A DNA stretch of 64,000 nt, taken from assembly GCF_026213295.1 (NCBI RefSeq), contig NC_079419.1, positions 13,676,527 to 13,740,526 of the forward strand, written 5' to 3'. Position 1 is the first letter of the stretch. Every line of letters starts with the position of its first letter. The notes under the pieces were generated by a model. That model saw only the letters and a program-made list of their open reading frames with translations, was not told where the DNA came from and searched no databases. The translations under genes were made by a program, and so were the position numbers. The stretch comes from Gadus chalcogrammus (taxonomy: Eukaryota; Chordata; Actinopteri; Gadiformes; Gadidae). Positions 1 to 38,550 of this stretch are shown piece by piece.

Positions 1-403
1 TACGCGGGCTACGGCGTTGAATAAACAGCAGAGTACAGTGCGTCTCTGCTGTGCATTCGGCTATAGGATAGCCTATGCCACGCACGCTAAACCCGGCGCA
101 CGTCCGCAGACAGCTGTTGGCTTCCCGCGGCACTGGCACGTATGGATCATAATTAATAGGGCCTGATGTTTCATATTAAACCATTAATCCATTAGTTAAC
201 AGATTGAAAAAAGTCGGTAGAAAATTCTGATTCTTCTTCCGCCTGGAAGATACTATGACATATTTCCGACACCATACATTTCCGCTTCTCATAAATATGA
301 CTCGGAGGTAACATGCAGGTGTTAATTGGCCTTGGTTGATCTGTGTCTCTCTCTGTCTCCCCTTTATTGCGCTTTCTCCCTCCCTCCCTCTGGGTTACCG
401 TAG

Positions 404-4894
<4,491 letters not shown>

Positions 4895-6110
4895 CTCCCT
4901 GTTTCACCATCTGAGCGCCTTGCCCCTTCCTGCCACGCCCCTCCCCGACATCTACAGCCAATCAAATATCATGGATTACCTCTGTGAGCTAATCAGAAAG
5001 CTGGAAAACCTCTCTTTAGCCCAGAGGCTTATGGGTAGTTTCTGTATGAAACCTTTCACAGGTTGGTGGGGGGAGGGTAGTTGCTGGAACTATTTTTTAT
5101 TTTAGCTGATCTAATTCATGTCCATCCTAACCCCCACAGGTGTTTTTTATTTTTTAGTCTATACTAATTTGGTCAGCTCCGTTCATGAAATATTCAAAGT
5201 ATTGGACAAAAGTTTTTTTGTTTTATGCCCAATTCGATCATGGAAGATAAGAATTATGTATAACCGCCCACATTTGACATCAGAGGAAAATGGTCTAATT
5301 ACATCCAAGCTTAATGTGCCTTAGCCCCGCCCCTACCCCTCACTCAAAGTACGTTGTTCAGCATTCGTCGTCTCTCGGGAACATGGCCATCGGTGACACT
5401 AGCTCAACCATTGTTATTTCTTTCATAAATATCTTGTTACAACTGCAAATGGTTTATTATGAATAAAACAGTATTTATTTCCTTGAGTTTGTCATGTTGT
5501 TCATCTGTTGCTGATGAAACAGTCTGTCCTGCTTGTCATCTGTGTAGGGTTTGCAGCAGACAGGTGGGACAGGTGCAGAGAAAATACTGCATAGAACTTC
5601 CGGCAAGGTATTTACTGTTTAGCAGACACCTTTAACCAATCCCACTCAACTGCCTACATTTACTAATTATGGTTTGAGTTGATTATGGATTTATTTAACA
5701 ACCATACTATCTTAAATTAAGTGATCAGGGAACCATATAACAAATTCATTTTCAAACTGGAATCCACATTGGATAAAAATCTGTCACAATTTAAGTGTTT
5801 AAAAGATTCACCTTTTAGCCTGGCTTGCATCATCATAAACTAATGTTTGGTTTATTTTTGTGAAAATCCCAGACTTGCCGGTTGAATATTAAACAACCAT
5901 ACTATTACACGTATGGGTTACATCTTCCAGAATGTTCTGATGGTTTCACAAGTCTCCGACTCCAGTGACATCCTGTGTGGTTGGACCAGTGGCTGGAGAT
6001 CTGTTAAAAAGGTTGCCGGTTCAACTCCCCCCTGAACTAGCATTGGAGGCTGGTCCCTGGAGTACAAAGTCAGACTGAGGTGATCCCAACCCGGGCAGGC
6101 TCGGTTCCCT
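4895..6110. other. Intergenic space between convergent DNAJC1 and RIOK1
   Basis: Holds both 3' UTRs. AATAAA near 5461 is the likely DNAJC1 poly(A) signal. The nearby TTTATT could serve RIOK1 on the other strand. No gene seen; a SINE-like fragment lies at 5975-6075. Confidence 0.6.
5975..6075 (+). mobile_element. SINE-like fragment
   Basis: Contains a tRNA-like B box (GCCGGTTCAACTCCC) preceded by an A-box-like CCAGTGGCTGG. Short and degraded, so uncertain. Confidence 0.3.
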
Positions 6111-11741
<5,631 letters not shown>

Positions 11742-11943
11742 TATCTCTAAAATCACAACCTTTATTAGATTCAATTAATACTTTATCAGTTGTGATGGTA
11801 TTCACAATAACCCCACACAACCTCGTGTGCTAGGGTTAGGGATGTACTTCCGGGTTCAATGTTTTTCTACGGTGGCCGCTATAGGGCATGTTACATCACC
11901 AAGAATCTGACCAGAAATAAGAAACGAAGACGAAGCGGTCAGC
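11742..11943. promoter_or_regulatory. Bidirectional RIOK1/LYRM4 promoter
   Basis: Only 202 bp separate the two start codons, which point away from each other. An ETS-type site ACTTCCGGG lies at 11846-11854. No TATA box is evident, as usual for housekeeping divergent promoters. Confidence 0.7.
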
Positions 11944-12660
11944 ATGGCGTCCTCCAGCCGAACTCAGGTTATTGCGTTGTACCGAATGTTGATCAAAGAG
12001 AGCAGCAAGTTCCCTTCTTACAACTTCAGGTATTTACTTTATTTTAATGTATGTGTGCTGCCAAAATGAGCGTGATGTTAAATGGGTTTCCTACAGCTGT
12101 CTTCTTACCTCGAGTATCAGAACAGTGACGAAATAAATGTGCAATACGCAGGTCGTAAAGGGGCTTTCATGGTCAATCGGCGATCTATCCATAATATAAA
12201 ATCGTGTCTTCACGTCTCTGTTCCCACAGAAACTACGCTCTCCGCCGGATAAAGGATGGTTTCAGGGAGAATAAGCATGTGGACAACCCTAAAAGTATGG
12301 ACCAGCTTCTGACCAGGGCTAGAGAGAGCCTGGCTCTGATCAAGAGACAGGTGGGTTCCAAGATAATATTTTAATCGTTAATAGCTGTACAAGTAAAGCT
12401 AGAAAGTAATAAATTGAGTCATTCAGTTGAGTCACATTGAGAGTACCAATTAGTGAAAGCTTTAGAGACAATCTCACTCTCAAGGACATTTAACCGCAAT
12501 CCATCAATCTATAACCGTTTGAAATATAAACCTAAGCATGTCATAGCTGAACAGGGATGAGTTCATGAGTTTGCGTTTATATGTGTTTGCACTGCAGGTG
12601 TCTGTCGGTCAGATGTACAGCAGCCAGAGGACCATAGTGGAGGGACTTGGAGCTCGTTGA
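11944..12660 (+). CDS. LYRM4: LYR motif-containing protein 4 (ISD11)
   Basis: Small mitochondrial matrix protein that binds and stabilises the cysteine desulfurase NFS1 with acyl-ACP in iron-sulfur cluster assembly. Exons 11944-12029, 12230-12350, 12598-12660 (270 nt, 89 aa; human 91). The protein opens MASSSRTQVIALYRMLIKES, which contains the L-Y-R tripeptide, and continues FPSYNFRNYALRRIKDGFRE, typical of the LYR fold, ending VEGLGAR. ATG 11944 sits in GGTCAGCATGG. AATAAA at 13040-13045 is the likely poly(A) signal. Confidence 0.96.
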
Positions 12661-13270
12661 AGTCTGGACATCACCGGCCTCACTGACAATCTGGAGTCTA
12701 CGATGCAATACGAGTCTATTATGCTATTCGACCCATGATATAGGAGTTTTTGCAACCGTCCAATAGTCCAAATAAGTCTCTTTTGCACAAATGAGCTTTA
12801 ATTCCAGTTTTATAACGGTATGCACTCAAAAGAAACTTAGTTCAATTAGCCTCTGACTCACAGCCATACAGTCTTATTAAATTGTTAAAGCTGAATATCT
12901 GAGTGGTACAGGTTTGGAGTGGCACTGATCCAACTTATTGGTGTATATCAACAGTTGTATTTTTGGACCAGAAGGTTAAATGCAAAATGTAACTGATGTG
13001 AAGCGGAATCTGTCAGTTCGTGAAATGTGAGTAATTGTGAATAAAACTGTTACAATAATCAGACGATCGAAGTATTTGGATTTATTCTAATTTTTGCTGT
13101 CAAGTGTAAATAAATCGGGTCATTTTTTTTAAGTCCGTCAATTTAGCATTGGAGACCCTTGTTTTGAAAAGTGATGAACCGGAAGTATAATGTTCCTTGA
13201 TGACTTGATGCGCGAACTTCATGTGCAACTTCAACACGCTGGGCACACATGTTTAAAGATACTCTTCAAA
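12661..13270. other. LYRM4 3' UTR and RPP40 promoter
   Basis: LYRM4 poly(A) signal at 13040-13045. An ETS-type CCGGAAGT at 13179-13186 lies just upstream of RPP40. No reading frame for PPP1R3G, which sits between these genes in human. Confidence 0.6.
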
Positions 13271-16673
<3,403 letters not shown>

Positions 16674-17506
16674 CGGTTCCACCCCCAACACTGCAAGGTT
16701 GGTCTTTATTTGAACCCGAGATCCGGCTCTTCTGGGGCTGCCTGTTTGGCAGTTAGAGAAAGTATGATTTTTTTTATTATTTATCGTCGAAGTAAATGTG
16801 GGTTAGTGAAGATTTATTAGCCATTATTTGAGCCTTTTTGTTAGAAGTGCGTTTTCAGACCTTTTTCCAAAAAAGTTTGAATCAAAAAGGACCACAAGTA
16901 TCACAACGGATCCACTCGGACCAGAATTTATTAACAAAAATAACTGTACACGGTTGCAATACGGATAGGAAATTATTAATAATCCTAAAATAATTATAGA
17001 ATACAGATATTGGAATGACACAATGCTGTGTAGACCAACATTCATTCCAGAGTGGAGCTAATGTGCGTCCAAAAGACACTTGGGACACAGACAATCTGTT
17101 CTTCTGACAGGTGAAAACAACACCTGTATGGTCCATTTGAAACCCCGCCCCCTGCACAAAACTTGTGTTCTAGGCATTTTGATTCGCTGTCGTCTTGTAT
17201 TTCCCATAAGGCCGTGCTGTTTTGTCTTTTAGAGTGCGTCAGTAACCAGGTTCTCCCTCACAACCTATTGGCCAATCAGAACGTTGGCTTGTCTCTCTCC
17301 CACCCCTTTGTCTATAGCCAGCTTCAGAGGGGGTTGTTTGAAACGTGAAAAGCGTCACTTTTAAATGGTGTGCTATATGGCTGCGGATCGTCAACGGTCT
17401 CTCCGAACAGCAGAGTCATTGTTAGCCGTGTTGTGTGAAACAGTTGGCCCCCTACTGGAGGCTTTTCACATGGCGGGAGGAGGAGGAGTGGCAGTCGCCA
17501 TGACCA
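16674..17506. other. Intergenic space between convergent RPP40 and CDYL
   Basis: 3' UTRs only. No further gene, RNA or clear repeat seen. Confidence 0.5.
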
Positions 17507-20500
17507 CTAAAGCTGGTCTAGTTTCTTCTGCAGGTACTTGAGGATGGAGTCTGTGCCCTGTGACGACCCCCACACCCTCTTCAGAGCTTCGCACTCCCGC
17601 TCGTTGGCTTGCTCCAGTGCACTTCGGTTGGTGCTGCGCATCAGCGCCTTGGACTCCCGCAGCACCTGGGGGTCAGATGAAGGGTATAGCTGATGATGAA
17701 CGCGGACATGACCTTTAGAACGGGCCACGGTTTACCACCAAGTGTGATGTTGATTAGGGACATCAAATGTGTCCGCCCAGATGTACGGTGGATACATTGT
17801 GGACTTCCAGTTGGTACAGTCCACTGGGAAGGCTGCTCTAGCCATCATACAGCTGGGCGGACATTAACACCTGTGACGTCACAAGTGGTGGTATACTAGA
17901 GGGCCCTTTAATTCAAACATTTATGTTGATGGTTTATTTAAAACTTACTGTATGATTTGTAAAAATGTATATATCTTTTTTTTGTAAGTGAACCATTTTG
18001 ACCATTGAGTCGAATAAAAACAGACAAGTCAATAAAAAAAAAAATTATCAGCGTGTCTTCACTTACGAGGGAGTTGACGGAGACGAGCTCTTTGATGCGT
18101 AGCATGACCTCCTGGCTGAAGGTGCCGGGCCAGAGCACCTGGGACACCAGCCCCTTGGCACACGCCTCCTGGGCGGTCAGCTTCCTCCCGCTGAGCAGCA
18201 TCTCGTTGGCCTGGAGGGGGGACAGGAGCACAACGTGTAGCATGAGCATGGGAGAGACGCAACCAAAGCTTTGGCCTGCGACAGTGCAAGATGGAGGGGG
18301 AACCGTCAGGCTTGACTAGTGCCGACTGTATGGCTTCACACAGGCAATCTTCACTCTGCAACATCACGGCCATTTCCGTGAAAAATATGTGCAGTCTTTG
18401 CACCACTGACTGAATTAGACTTGGAAGAGCACAGAACATAGTATTCACGTTAGCCTCGGACGATAAAGGAACCTCCAGAAAAAGATGTATTGAGATACAG
18501 CCGTAAAGACAACGGGAAACAACATTTTCCCGTATTATGTCCTCTGAAACAGGCTCTGAATGACAATCTTTGTTATAGTTTACCGCAAGCCGCTTTGAAA
18601 AAACATTTAAACAGGAAAAATACTCAAAACACACGCGGGGGAAGGCTTAACGTTAAATGCGAGCATTGCTCAACACCAGCCGACCACAAGGTAGAACCTG
18701 GTCCGTTGGGTCACGTGACCCCGCCACAGGTGGAGGTCGTACCGAGGCCACGCCCATGATGCGCGGGAAGGTGAAGGAGGAGCAGGTGTCTGGCGTCTGG
18801 CCGTAGACGGTGTAGGGCGTCTGGAACCAGGCCTTCTCGTTGGCCCACACCACGTCGCACAGCGGCAGGAGCGCGGCGCCCAGGCCCACGGCGGGGCCGT
18901 TCACCGCCACCACGATGGGCTTCTTGAACTGTATGAAGGTGTCCACAAACGCTCTGCCCACGGGGAGGGACGGGAGGGAAACGGTTAGCTATAGCGGCAC
19001 ACACCCAGCCTGCTCAGTGCTCACAGGAAGTGGGCTCAGACAATTGTTTATACAAGGACGCAAGCTAACCTACCAGCGAACTGGTGGCAGTCAACACAGG
19101 CCACACTTATGAACAGGCTGAACGGGCCAACCGTAAACCGGTAGAGTGGAACGCAAAGGATAATAGATTCAAAACAGCATGCATATTTTAGAGGGCCCCT
19201 ATTATACCAAATGTTGGTGTGATTAGCCATTACAAGCTACTGTCTCTTAATCCAGTCCCCAGGGTAGGCTGGTTGACTGATTTAATACATCTGGGTGGAC
19301 ATGCCTAGCCTGGCTCCGCCCGCCTAAGTACTTCTGCTCAATTTGAATTTCCCTTCAGTACTTGGTCTGCGAGTGCGTTTTCTCCGTCAAAATTGTCTTT
19401 GTCCGATCAGCGAACAGAGGGAGTGGCTGAGAACAATGACGTTAAAGTCAGCTCTCGTTGACGGACATCTTCACGCACGGTGTTTGGTTTGTTTACAGCC
19501 GGCGCGCAACGTGATTCCCGGCCAAACGTTAGCGATTGGTTATGGCAGATCCAGAGTGGCACTGGGCAGATCCAATAGTTTTTAACTTCAACAGACACCC
19601 GCCTTCAAGTGAGTTAACGTTTGTCAATTGAGTAGATCCAGACTCTCTGTACAAATGAAATGAAGTACAAGAGTCTGGTAGGACCAGGCTAGGACATGCC
19701 CAGTTAGTATGTTAAATGGCAGGGCAGATTTTTGGATGGCTAATCACATTAAGACCTGGTGGCAAGACAGGGGCCCTTTAAATGAGAACCACTTCGGTCA
19801 TAGACACGAAAAGCACTCTCAATGGTACATGGCTGTTCCCCGTCCCCTCACCATGGTAGCCGATAAACCGCACCCCTTATCCACTCCATCTGTCTCGTAC
19901 CTGATGGTTTCGGCCATCTTTACGCTCTCCTTCTTCCTGTCATCGGTGAGTCGCCTGATGAAGTACAGGAAGTCCAGGCCGTAGCAGAAGGTGTTGCCGA
20001 CCGCGCCTAGCAACACCAGCTTGCTGTCGTCCGATGCTGCCGTTGCCATGGCGCTCTGGATCTCCTTCATCACCTGTTTGAAAGGAATAAAGCGAGAACA
20101 AATCAATCCTTAATTCATTGTTCTTCGGTGGTTGCTGCGGTAGTGTTTGATCGTCAGTACAGTGCTAGCTACAGTAAAGAGTCCTAAACACTCTAAACAC
20201 ACTGTCCCAGAGCGGTAGCCATGGGAACAAGCGACAGAGCAGAGCACAACACACGTACGTCGGGGTTGAGGGTGTTGTTCTCGGTCTTGGTGGACAGCAG
20301 GATGTGGGTGAAGCCGTCCTGCTTGCGGACCACGATGTCGCGGTAGCGGTAGGCGCTCTCCGTCTGCCGCACGCTGTAGCGGAGACGCTTGTCGAAGGCG
20401 TGGCGCTCCTCCACCCGCCGCTTCCCCGTGGACGCGCTGGCCGCGCCCACCGTGGCGCTCTGTGACCCAGCCAATCCGCCGGCCGACGACGCCTCCATGA

Positions 20501-22462
20501 GGGCTGAGGCACCTGGGGACAGGGACCAGAAAGACGAGGCTGCATAAAGGATCCGACAGGACCAGCGGTCGCTCCCGGCTGGCGGAAGGAGGCAGCGGCA
20601 GCTCTCGGTTCCTCCCGAGGGAAAATACATCCAAATCAGTAGATTTTCCAACCCTGATTTCACCAAACTTGCTGGGGCTGCTTCCACACACCCACACCTT
20701 AACCCTAATCACGTTTCGACCCTCATATCAAAGTCGCAGTGATCACTAGTTAGTTGGCTTGTGGGATGATTCCCCAGTCTGTCGGCAGATACAGAGCCTT
20801 TTTTTTTAAACTACAGTATATATTTTTTAGACAAATACCTTGAAATATCTTTATCTTATAAATGAGCAGAATGGAGACCTGACGTGAGCGTCTGACCTGT
20901 TCCGTTGTGGGAGCGCATGGCGGCAGGAGTGATGGGGACCTGGGAGGACGGCAGGAGGCTCTGGGGATGGCCCCGCGGCCGGCTGCCCATGCGGGCCCTC
21001 TCCTCCCCGGGCCTCAGCGGCAGGACGCCCACCGGCTTCACTAAAAGGGCCACCTCGGGCGGCACCAGGTGGGCCTCCTGGGAGCCGGCCTCCAGGCTGT
21101 GGGCCCCCTCGCTGAGGGACTCCTCGGCGTCCACGCGGCTGTTCATGGGGCTCCGGGGCACCAGGATCTTGATACCCGTCTTGGACAGGTCCACCCCTGG
21201 GCGTCGGCCGCCGGGGTTCAGGACCGGGGACTGGGAGGGCGACGTCAGGGGCCCCGGCTCCCTGCAGTCCAGCCCCTGGCGGCTGTGTCTAGAGGCAGCC
21301 AGCAGCAGGGGGCTGCTAGGCTTCACGTTAACAGTGTCCGATGCTAACAAGCTGCTGCAGTGGGCCGAGGCCCCGCTAGGAAGCTGGGGCTGGCTGGGGA
21401 AGTGTTTGCGGGCGTTGGTGGCCGAGCCCTTGCTAGTGGCGGTAGCGCCGTTGCTAGCAGGGGAGTGGCCTGTAAGAGGGGTGTGGCTCATGAGAGGGGA
21501 ATGGCCCGGGAGAGGGGCTTGGCCGGTGGCCGGGTGGGGTGTAGTCCGGGTGGATCTGAGCAGAGGGCTGTCTTTGTGATTGGCTAGTTGCTGACGGTTG
21601 AACTCCTGGATGTAGACTAGGCAGGCGGACAGGTGAGTCTCTGGCTCCCAGGTGTCCTCCTCTGTACCATAGCCTCGCCATCGCACCAGGTACTCCGTCT
21701 TCCCCTTCTTGTTCCTCCTCTTGTCCACGATATGCTCCACCTGAGCAAATGACAGCGAACATCTGGTCGCATATTCATACAATATCGCTGTTGTATCCAT
21801 CCACGCCCGAGCTCTAATGCACCTGACAAAAGTGCCTGTAGGCCTAGTGTTTCTCATTCGGTTGGTTCAAAAGATTCAGCCAAGGACACTTGCCACTAAA
21901 GTTACCATGAATGATCGATAAATATTGATCACCCAGACAACCTGGTAATATTCTAGACCAGTTCATACGAGAATAAAGAGGGTTGACTAACAACATCAGA
22001 CAGTTACCCTTTGGAAACACTTAATCGATCGAAATGATCGAATCAGGACTGGTGACAGGGAATATAAGACTAATCAAGTGTGAAATCGCGTGATGCAAAT
22101 GAGTTGATGGGGACCGATTTTCTGATCCACTTTCCAATTAATATATACACGCGCAAACCCCCAAATCATACTCACTTTATAAACTATAATCAAAAGACAG
22201 CCCTGAAGTCTACAAAGTCAGCGGGTCTAGATTGACACCACGAGGCGTCCAAACTATACTATATTCCTGCATAAGAAATTAGCAACATTAGCTATTGTAA
22301 CCCAAGCAATAGCTTCTCTAGACGAAATTATTCAGATAAATTACTCCTTCCAAGACCTGATCAATCATTTTGCATCGGGACCGGCGGGGCATCAAGCGCA
22401 CGTCCAAGAGTGTAAATGTAGACTTCAGATAGCATTACCTCATATAGCTCTTCCGTAGCCAT
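17507..22462 (-). CDS. CDYL: Chromodomain Y-like protein
   Basis: Nuclear corepressor: the N-terminal chromodomain reads methylated H3K9/K27 and the C-terminal crotonase-like domain bridges to histone deacetylases and hydrates crotonyl-CoA. Exons from the start: 22439-22462, 20897-21740, 20259-20512, 19901-20073, 18743-18953, 18067-18210, 17507-17665 (1809 nt, 602 aa; human about 598). The first exon encodes MATEELYE and splices in frame to VEHIVDKRRNKKGKTEYLVR, a complete chromodomain with the WRGY and TWEPE motifs. A long Ser/Pro-rich linker follows. The crotonase fold shows FCYGLDFLYFIRRL, KPIVVAVNGPAVGLGAALLP, FQTPYTVYGQTPDTCSS and EACAKGLVSQV. C-terminus ILKYLQKKLDQL. An ETS-type site (CTTCCGGT, 22671-22678) lies upstream. 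Confidence 0.96.
17733..17893. mobile_element. Small inverted-repeat element in CDYL intron
   Basis: Outer arms TACCACCAAGTGTG and CACAAGTGGTGGTA pair imperfectly. An inner pair GTCCGCCCAG (17771-17780) and CTGGGCGGAC (17853-17862) is perfect. No coding capacity. Confidence 0.45.
19192..19780. mobile_element. MITE-like element in CDYL intron
   Basis: The left end AGGGCCCCTATTATACC...TGTGATTAGCCAT reappears inverted at the right end (ATGGCTAATCACATT...AGGGGCCCTTT). GGGTGGACAT near 19294 resembles the element at 17733-17893, so the two may be related. No transposase frame. Confidence 0.4.
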
Positions 22463-24081
22463 CGCGGAGGATCCTTCACTTTTCAGTCACCCACTGTGGG
22501 GCACCGACCTACCTAATCCCTCGGTGTCCTGTTGTCGTTGGAGTGGCTTTAAAATGATGAAATTCAGATGAAATTTCCTCTACGTGCTGTGGGGTGATGG
22601 GGACCGCTAGCCTGTTAGCAGCGCGGAGCTCGATACAGCTTCACTGCAACTTTATCGTTAAGTTGGTAAACTTCCGGTTGGGGCAGACAAACAAAAAAAA
22701 CGACCAATTGGCCTATCAATGGCTGAAGCTAGTTGACTGAACTACTAGCAGCCAAACACTTACCTTTGACAAAATATTTTTGGACGGAAATAGTCAAATG
22801 TATGTAATACTTCTTAAAAGAAATCCCAGTGTTATATAAAGACATTATGTTTGTCTTTATTACATTTTAAAGGGTAGAAAAATGAAGAAAAAAGTAATTG
22901 GGGTAGGCTATATCTATCTAAGAAATAATCATCACTTTATTTAAGCTCTGTAAAACTATGTGTATGACTGTTCAAACCCCATGCAGGTGCTTTTAACAAC
23001 CAAGTCCAACCTTTAAATAAAAAATCGGCGCAAGATTTTCTTGTCAGTTTCAGCTATTTCTTCCTATTACATGTGTCATGGCTGTTACATGTCCAATAAA
23101 AAATAATTTCCGTACCCTGATTTCATACTGATTCTCCTACTGGATAGATTAGAATGTATAATAAATCAAACTAATTCTGTTTGTTATCATGGAACTATGA
23201 GGATAAGTAACATTATGGCAAGAGTAATTTTAGAATCATTATTTGTAATAATTTAGCAGGTGTTTACCTTCCAAGCGACTTACAAGTAATAACAAGTAAC
23301 GGAAAACACTAATAACTAGTGTATTTGTATATTATGTGGTGTATGCGTGAAAGATACAGCTCGTATGGGTGAGGCATCTTGCTTTAGTATGCTTTATGGT
23401 TGTACAGACATTGGAGAACGATCCCAGTATTTCAGCTGGGAACCACCTGATAGCCACTACACCATCATAAACATCACAACAAACAATCATTGGACTTCAA
23501 TGACTTAAAGACCACTGCCTCATAGTTTCAAAAAGAAAACATTTTAATGATACACAGTAAAATGTCAAATTTCTTGGTTGAAAAAGTCCTTGGCAATAAG
23601 AAACACACGATTACTCAGGATGGATGACTGCACTCACCATCAAATGTCATTATTTAAATGTTATGTAACCATTTCTATGTGCTGCACATTGTTCTGTCTT
23701 AGATTATATTATTATCGTATATGTGAGTACAGAATAAATATCATATTGATATGTTTAATGTTATTCAATGTTGTTCCATTCACTAAAATCAAGATAAGAG
23801 CTTAGAGAACAATTTTCAAAGAAAAGTGGAGAAGGTGAACTTAATTCCCTCCTTGTCTCCTTCCTTCCTTGTATCCTTCCTTCAGTCTGGGACAGTCACC
23901 AGGCGACCAGCCCTTCTCCTCCAAGGTCGCTGACAGATGGCTAATTCCTAGCTACTCCTTACCGCCAACGCCTTGTCGCTAACTCCTAACGGGTCACCCT
24001 TAGCTTACACCTAGCCGCCAACTTCTACCCACCGACATCTACCGGCTATTTCCTAGCTGCTATATATTAATCGCTCACAAG
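22463..24081. other. CDYL upstream region and TMX3 3' UTR
   Basis: CDYL promoter at the left, then AT-rich DNA with a SINE (23255-23475) and a TCCT-rich stretch near 23850. No gene seen. Confidence 0.5.
23255..23475 (-). mobile_element. tRNA-derived SINE, minus strand
   Basis: On the minus strand an A-box-like TGGTGTAGTGGCTATCAGG is followed by a B-box-like ACTGGGATCGTTCTCC. The far end has AAGCGACTTACAAGTAA, the usual fish SINE tail region inverted. Confidence 0.5.
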
Positions 24082-32341
<8,260 letters not shown>

Positions 32342-32965
32342 GTTGGACAACGCGTAGGCCTATCGATCTACAACAGTAAACGTAGAAGCACGGACTTCTC
32401 CAGCAATCCACCGGGCGGTCTGAGCGGATTTAATCCGCCAATTGGCCGGTTTGGGTGGGGGTTGGCATCACGATCACTCCAAGTCATTGTACCTGGTTAG
32501 CTCATTAACAGGAACGGCTAAAGACGTACCACACTTCATCATTCAAGCCTCAATTAATCGAAAAGCTAGGCCTATGTGTTAATTTATCATCTCACGCTAT
32601 CTTTGTGAGTGACAAGGAAAAACTCCAAGACTAATTAGCTTAACCTAACGCAATTATTGGTTTATCATGAATTTAATACAGTCTTATCTTCAATTGTGTA
32701 TATGCCACCTCCCAGTACCCAGTAGTTGTGGTACTGGGCAGCTCCCAGTGCCCACTGAATCGAAGCTGTTTATGCACAGTGAAAGAATGAATCAACTGTT
32801 TTAAAGAAAGTAAGATAAGTAAGTACATTTCTTAAATCCATTATTTTATTAAAGAAAATATACAAAAATCTAGTTGTGGTTGTACTGGTCACGTCCTAGC
32901 GACCTGTGACGTGTATAAAAACTGCAATCACTATGGGTTGTGGTTTAAAGTCGTTGTGAGGGTTG

Positions 32966-36424
<3,459 letters not shown>

Positions 36425-37080
36425 CGTGTCGTGTTTCGAAAGACGAAGATATGTGTAGTGGTACAGTACATACAAGACTTAAAGAGTGTAGGGGAAGTTG
36501 GAACTGACCCGTGGTTAAACTGGTTTATTCTGCTTGCTTGGTTCACAAAAACGTAATCCCGCCTCGGTGTCCCCAAATAGATTATACATATTCAAGGTCA
36601 TGGTGAATCCAAATTGTTAAGAATTGCATGGGATACATGGGATTTATACAGTATAGTCCAAACAACAACACCGAAAGTAAACACATAAACTCTTCTTCTA
36701 CAACCTCTATTCTTCCTTCTTCGTTTTACTCAGTCAGCGAAGCATAGCAAGATTTCTGGGCCGTGGCGCCATCTAGCGTACCATTGTGCAATATCTCATG
36801 GGACATGTTTTCTTATAATTTTAGCTGTTTATATTTTGTAACTTTAATTGAAAGCAGGATGCACAATACTAAATAATTTAACATCTTATTCAAATTAAGT
36901 ATAGCCTTCTTTAGTAAGTCTACTTGACGGTGAGAGGAGAAACCTGTTTCATACTTTGCAATGCAGATATTCTGGAACTAAACTTCTGGTGCCACCAAAT
37001 AGACGAGATGCTAAGGAATGCCTATATTCCTTTAAAATCTAGTCTTTTTAAAAAATGTACTTTATGTAGATGACTGACAG
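36425..37080. other. Upstream region of the zinc-finger gene
   Basis: Probable 5' UTR and promoter on the minus strand near 36430-36760. No other gene seen. Confidence 0.4.
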
Positions 37081-37548
37081 TTTCGATTGCTTTACATCCT
37101 GCACTACATCAGCCTTCTAGACCACTAAGAAGCTCTGAGACCAATCTGTTAATTATCCCCAGAGTAAACACAAAACATGGGGAAGCAGGATTTAGTTACT
37201 ATGCAACAAATAGCTGGAATAAACTCCCAGAGGATTTAAGACTTGCCCCAACTCTGAGCACCTTTAAAACAAGACTGAAGACTTTTATGTTTGCTATAGC
37301 TTTCTGCTAAATCTTAAATACATTGCACTTTCTAAAAAGCTTTTTTAACTTTGCCTTTATTTTCTATTTTAATACTAAAATGCCTTTTTAACTTTCTATT
37401 TTACCCATTTCTTTGCATATGTTTTTCTTTTACTTATCTATTATTTAATTTAATTGTATGACAATGTTTATATGTGAAGCACTTTGAGTCTGCCTTGAGT
37501 ATGAAAAGTGCTATATAAATAAAGTTGCCTTGCCTTGCCTTGCCTAAT
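37080..37548 (+). mobile_element. LINE 3' end (L2/Rex1-like), 5'-truncated
   Basis: Encodes the typical C-terminal end of a fish LINE ORF2 (SETNLLIIPRVNTKHGEAGF, then NSWNKLPEDLRLAPTLSTFK) and ends with AAGCACTTTGAGTCTGCCTT, GTGCTATATAAATAAAGT and a (TTGCC)n tail, as left by target-primed reverse transcription. The reverse-transcriptase core is absent. Confidence 0.75.
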
Positions 37549-38033
37549 AGGTCTTTAATTCTTCATTCCTTATTAGGTCCATGGTAACATCAGTCTGAAA
37601 ACAAACGGTCTCTAACAGGTCCGATGGTCTGTCTTTCCCGCCAAATCAACCCGGAACCTGAAGTAGTTCCTTTCCGGTCCCGTCTACAAGACCACGTTTA
37701 AAAGACGGCGGCTCCACAACTGTTTGAGTACGGATCAATACCAGCATCAGCGTGTTACTTTAGACATCTGAACCAAAGGTAAGGCGGCAAAACATTGTGT
37801 ATAATGATGTGATCAAAAGCATAGCTTCGATTTACTTGGATATTTTGTTGGTGAATCCCTTCTAGATGCCTAGATTTTGAGGCTGATTTTGAGGCTTATC
37901 CAAGGGTCTTTAACCAGTGTTTTACATCAATACTTAAAAGTAACATGTATTTTTGTCTGGCAATGGTACGACTTAAGTGATGTCTTGGTACGTTGCCCTA
38001 GCTCGTATCTGTTGAACTTTCAATTGGCCCGCG

Positions 38034-38153
38034 CTGCTGGGACATGATGTTAACAAAAGGCCGAATTATAGCCCTTTGGCTTGCAACACGTTGTAAATGC
38101 GAAGGCGCAGTGACAAAAACCGGACCGAAGCGAATGCTGATCTGCAGTAGCAG
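38034..38153 (+). ncRNA. C/D-box snoRNA-like copy 1 (intron 1)
   Basis: Stem CTGCT...AGCAG, C box ATGATGT (38044-38050), AACAAAAGGCCGAA, C'-like AGTGACAA, ACCGGACCGAAGCG, D box CTGA (38137-38140). The most diverged middle segment of the set. Confidence 0.75.
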
Positions 38154-38550
38154 AATAATTACCAGAAATGAACTTCAAGTCGACAATCAAATGATTTGTT
38201 GGCTTATATCTAATTCTTCTCTACAGTTACAATGGACCCCGCTCATCTCTCGGAAAAAAAACATTTGCCCTGTACTATGGCTGCACAGGGCCCACTGCTG
38301 CCAGCATGACCGCAATGATGGTGGATCTTGGCCTGCGTGCGCCTTTGTATTTGTGGAGGACCTACTCGGGTAGGACCCACTAAGAGAAGCCCCATGGATG
38401 ATTATGAAAGGCAGCGGGCAGAATCGCTCTCCCTGTAAGTTATTATTCTGTTATTTGGTATACATGCTCTCTACCATCAATGTTAAACGGTAACCTAACT
38501 TGGAAAATAAGCGTCTAGAATTAAGTGGCTTTCTAAAACGAAGCACGTGT

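Noticed and set aside
11830..11842. TAGGGTTAGGGA, telomere-like
   Set aside because: Barely two units inside a promoter; too short to be an interstitial telomere.
20905..21857. Long open frames on the + strand opposite the large CDYL exon
   Set aside because: They are shadows of the GC-rich CDYL linker; the minus frame carries the chromodomain and joins its neighbours in phase.
37080..37548. Coding exon of a host gene (open NSWNKLPEDLRLAPTLSTFK frame)
   Set aside because: This wording and the TATAAATAAA plus TTGCC tail are those of a LINE 3' end.
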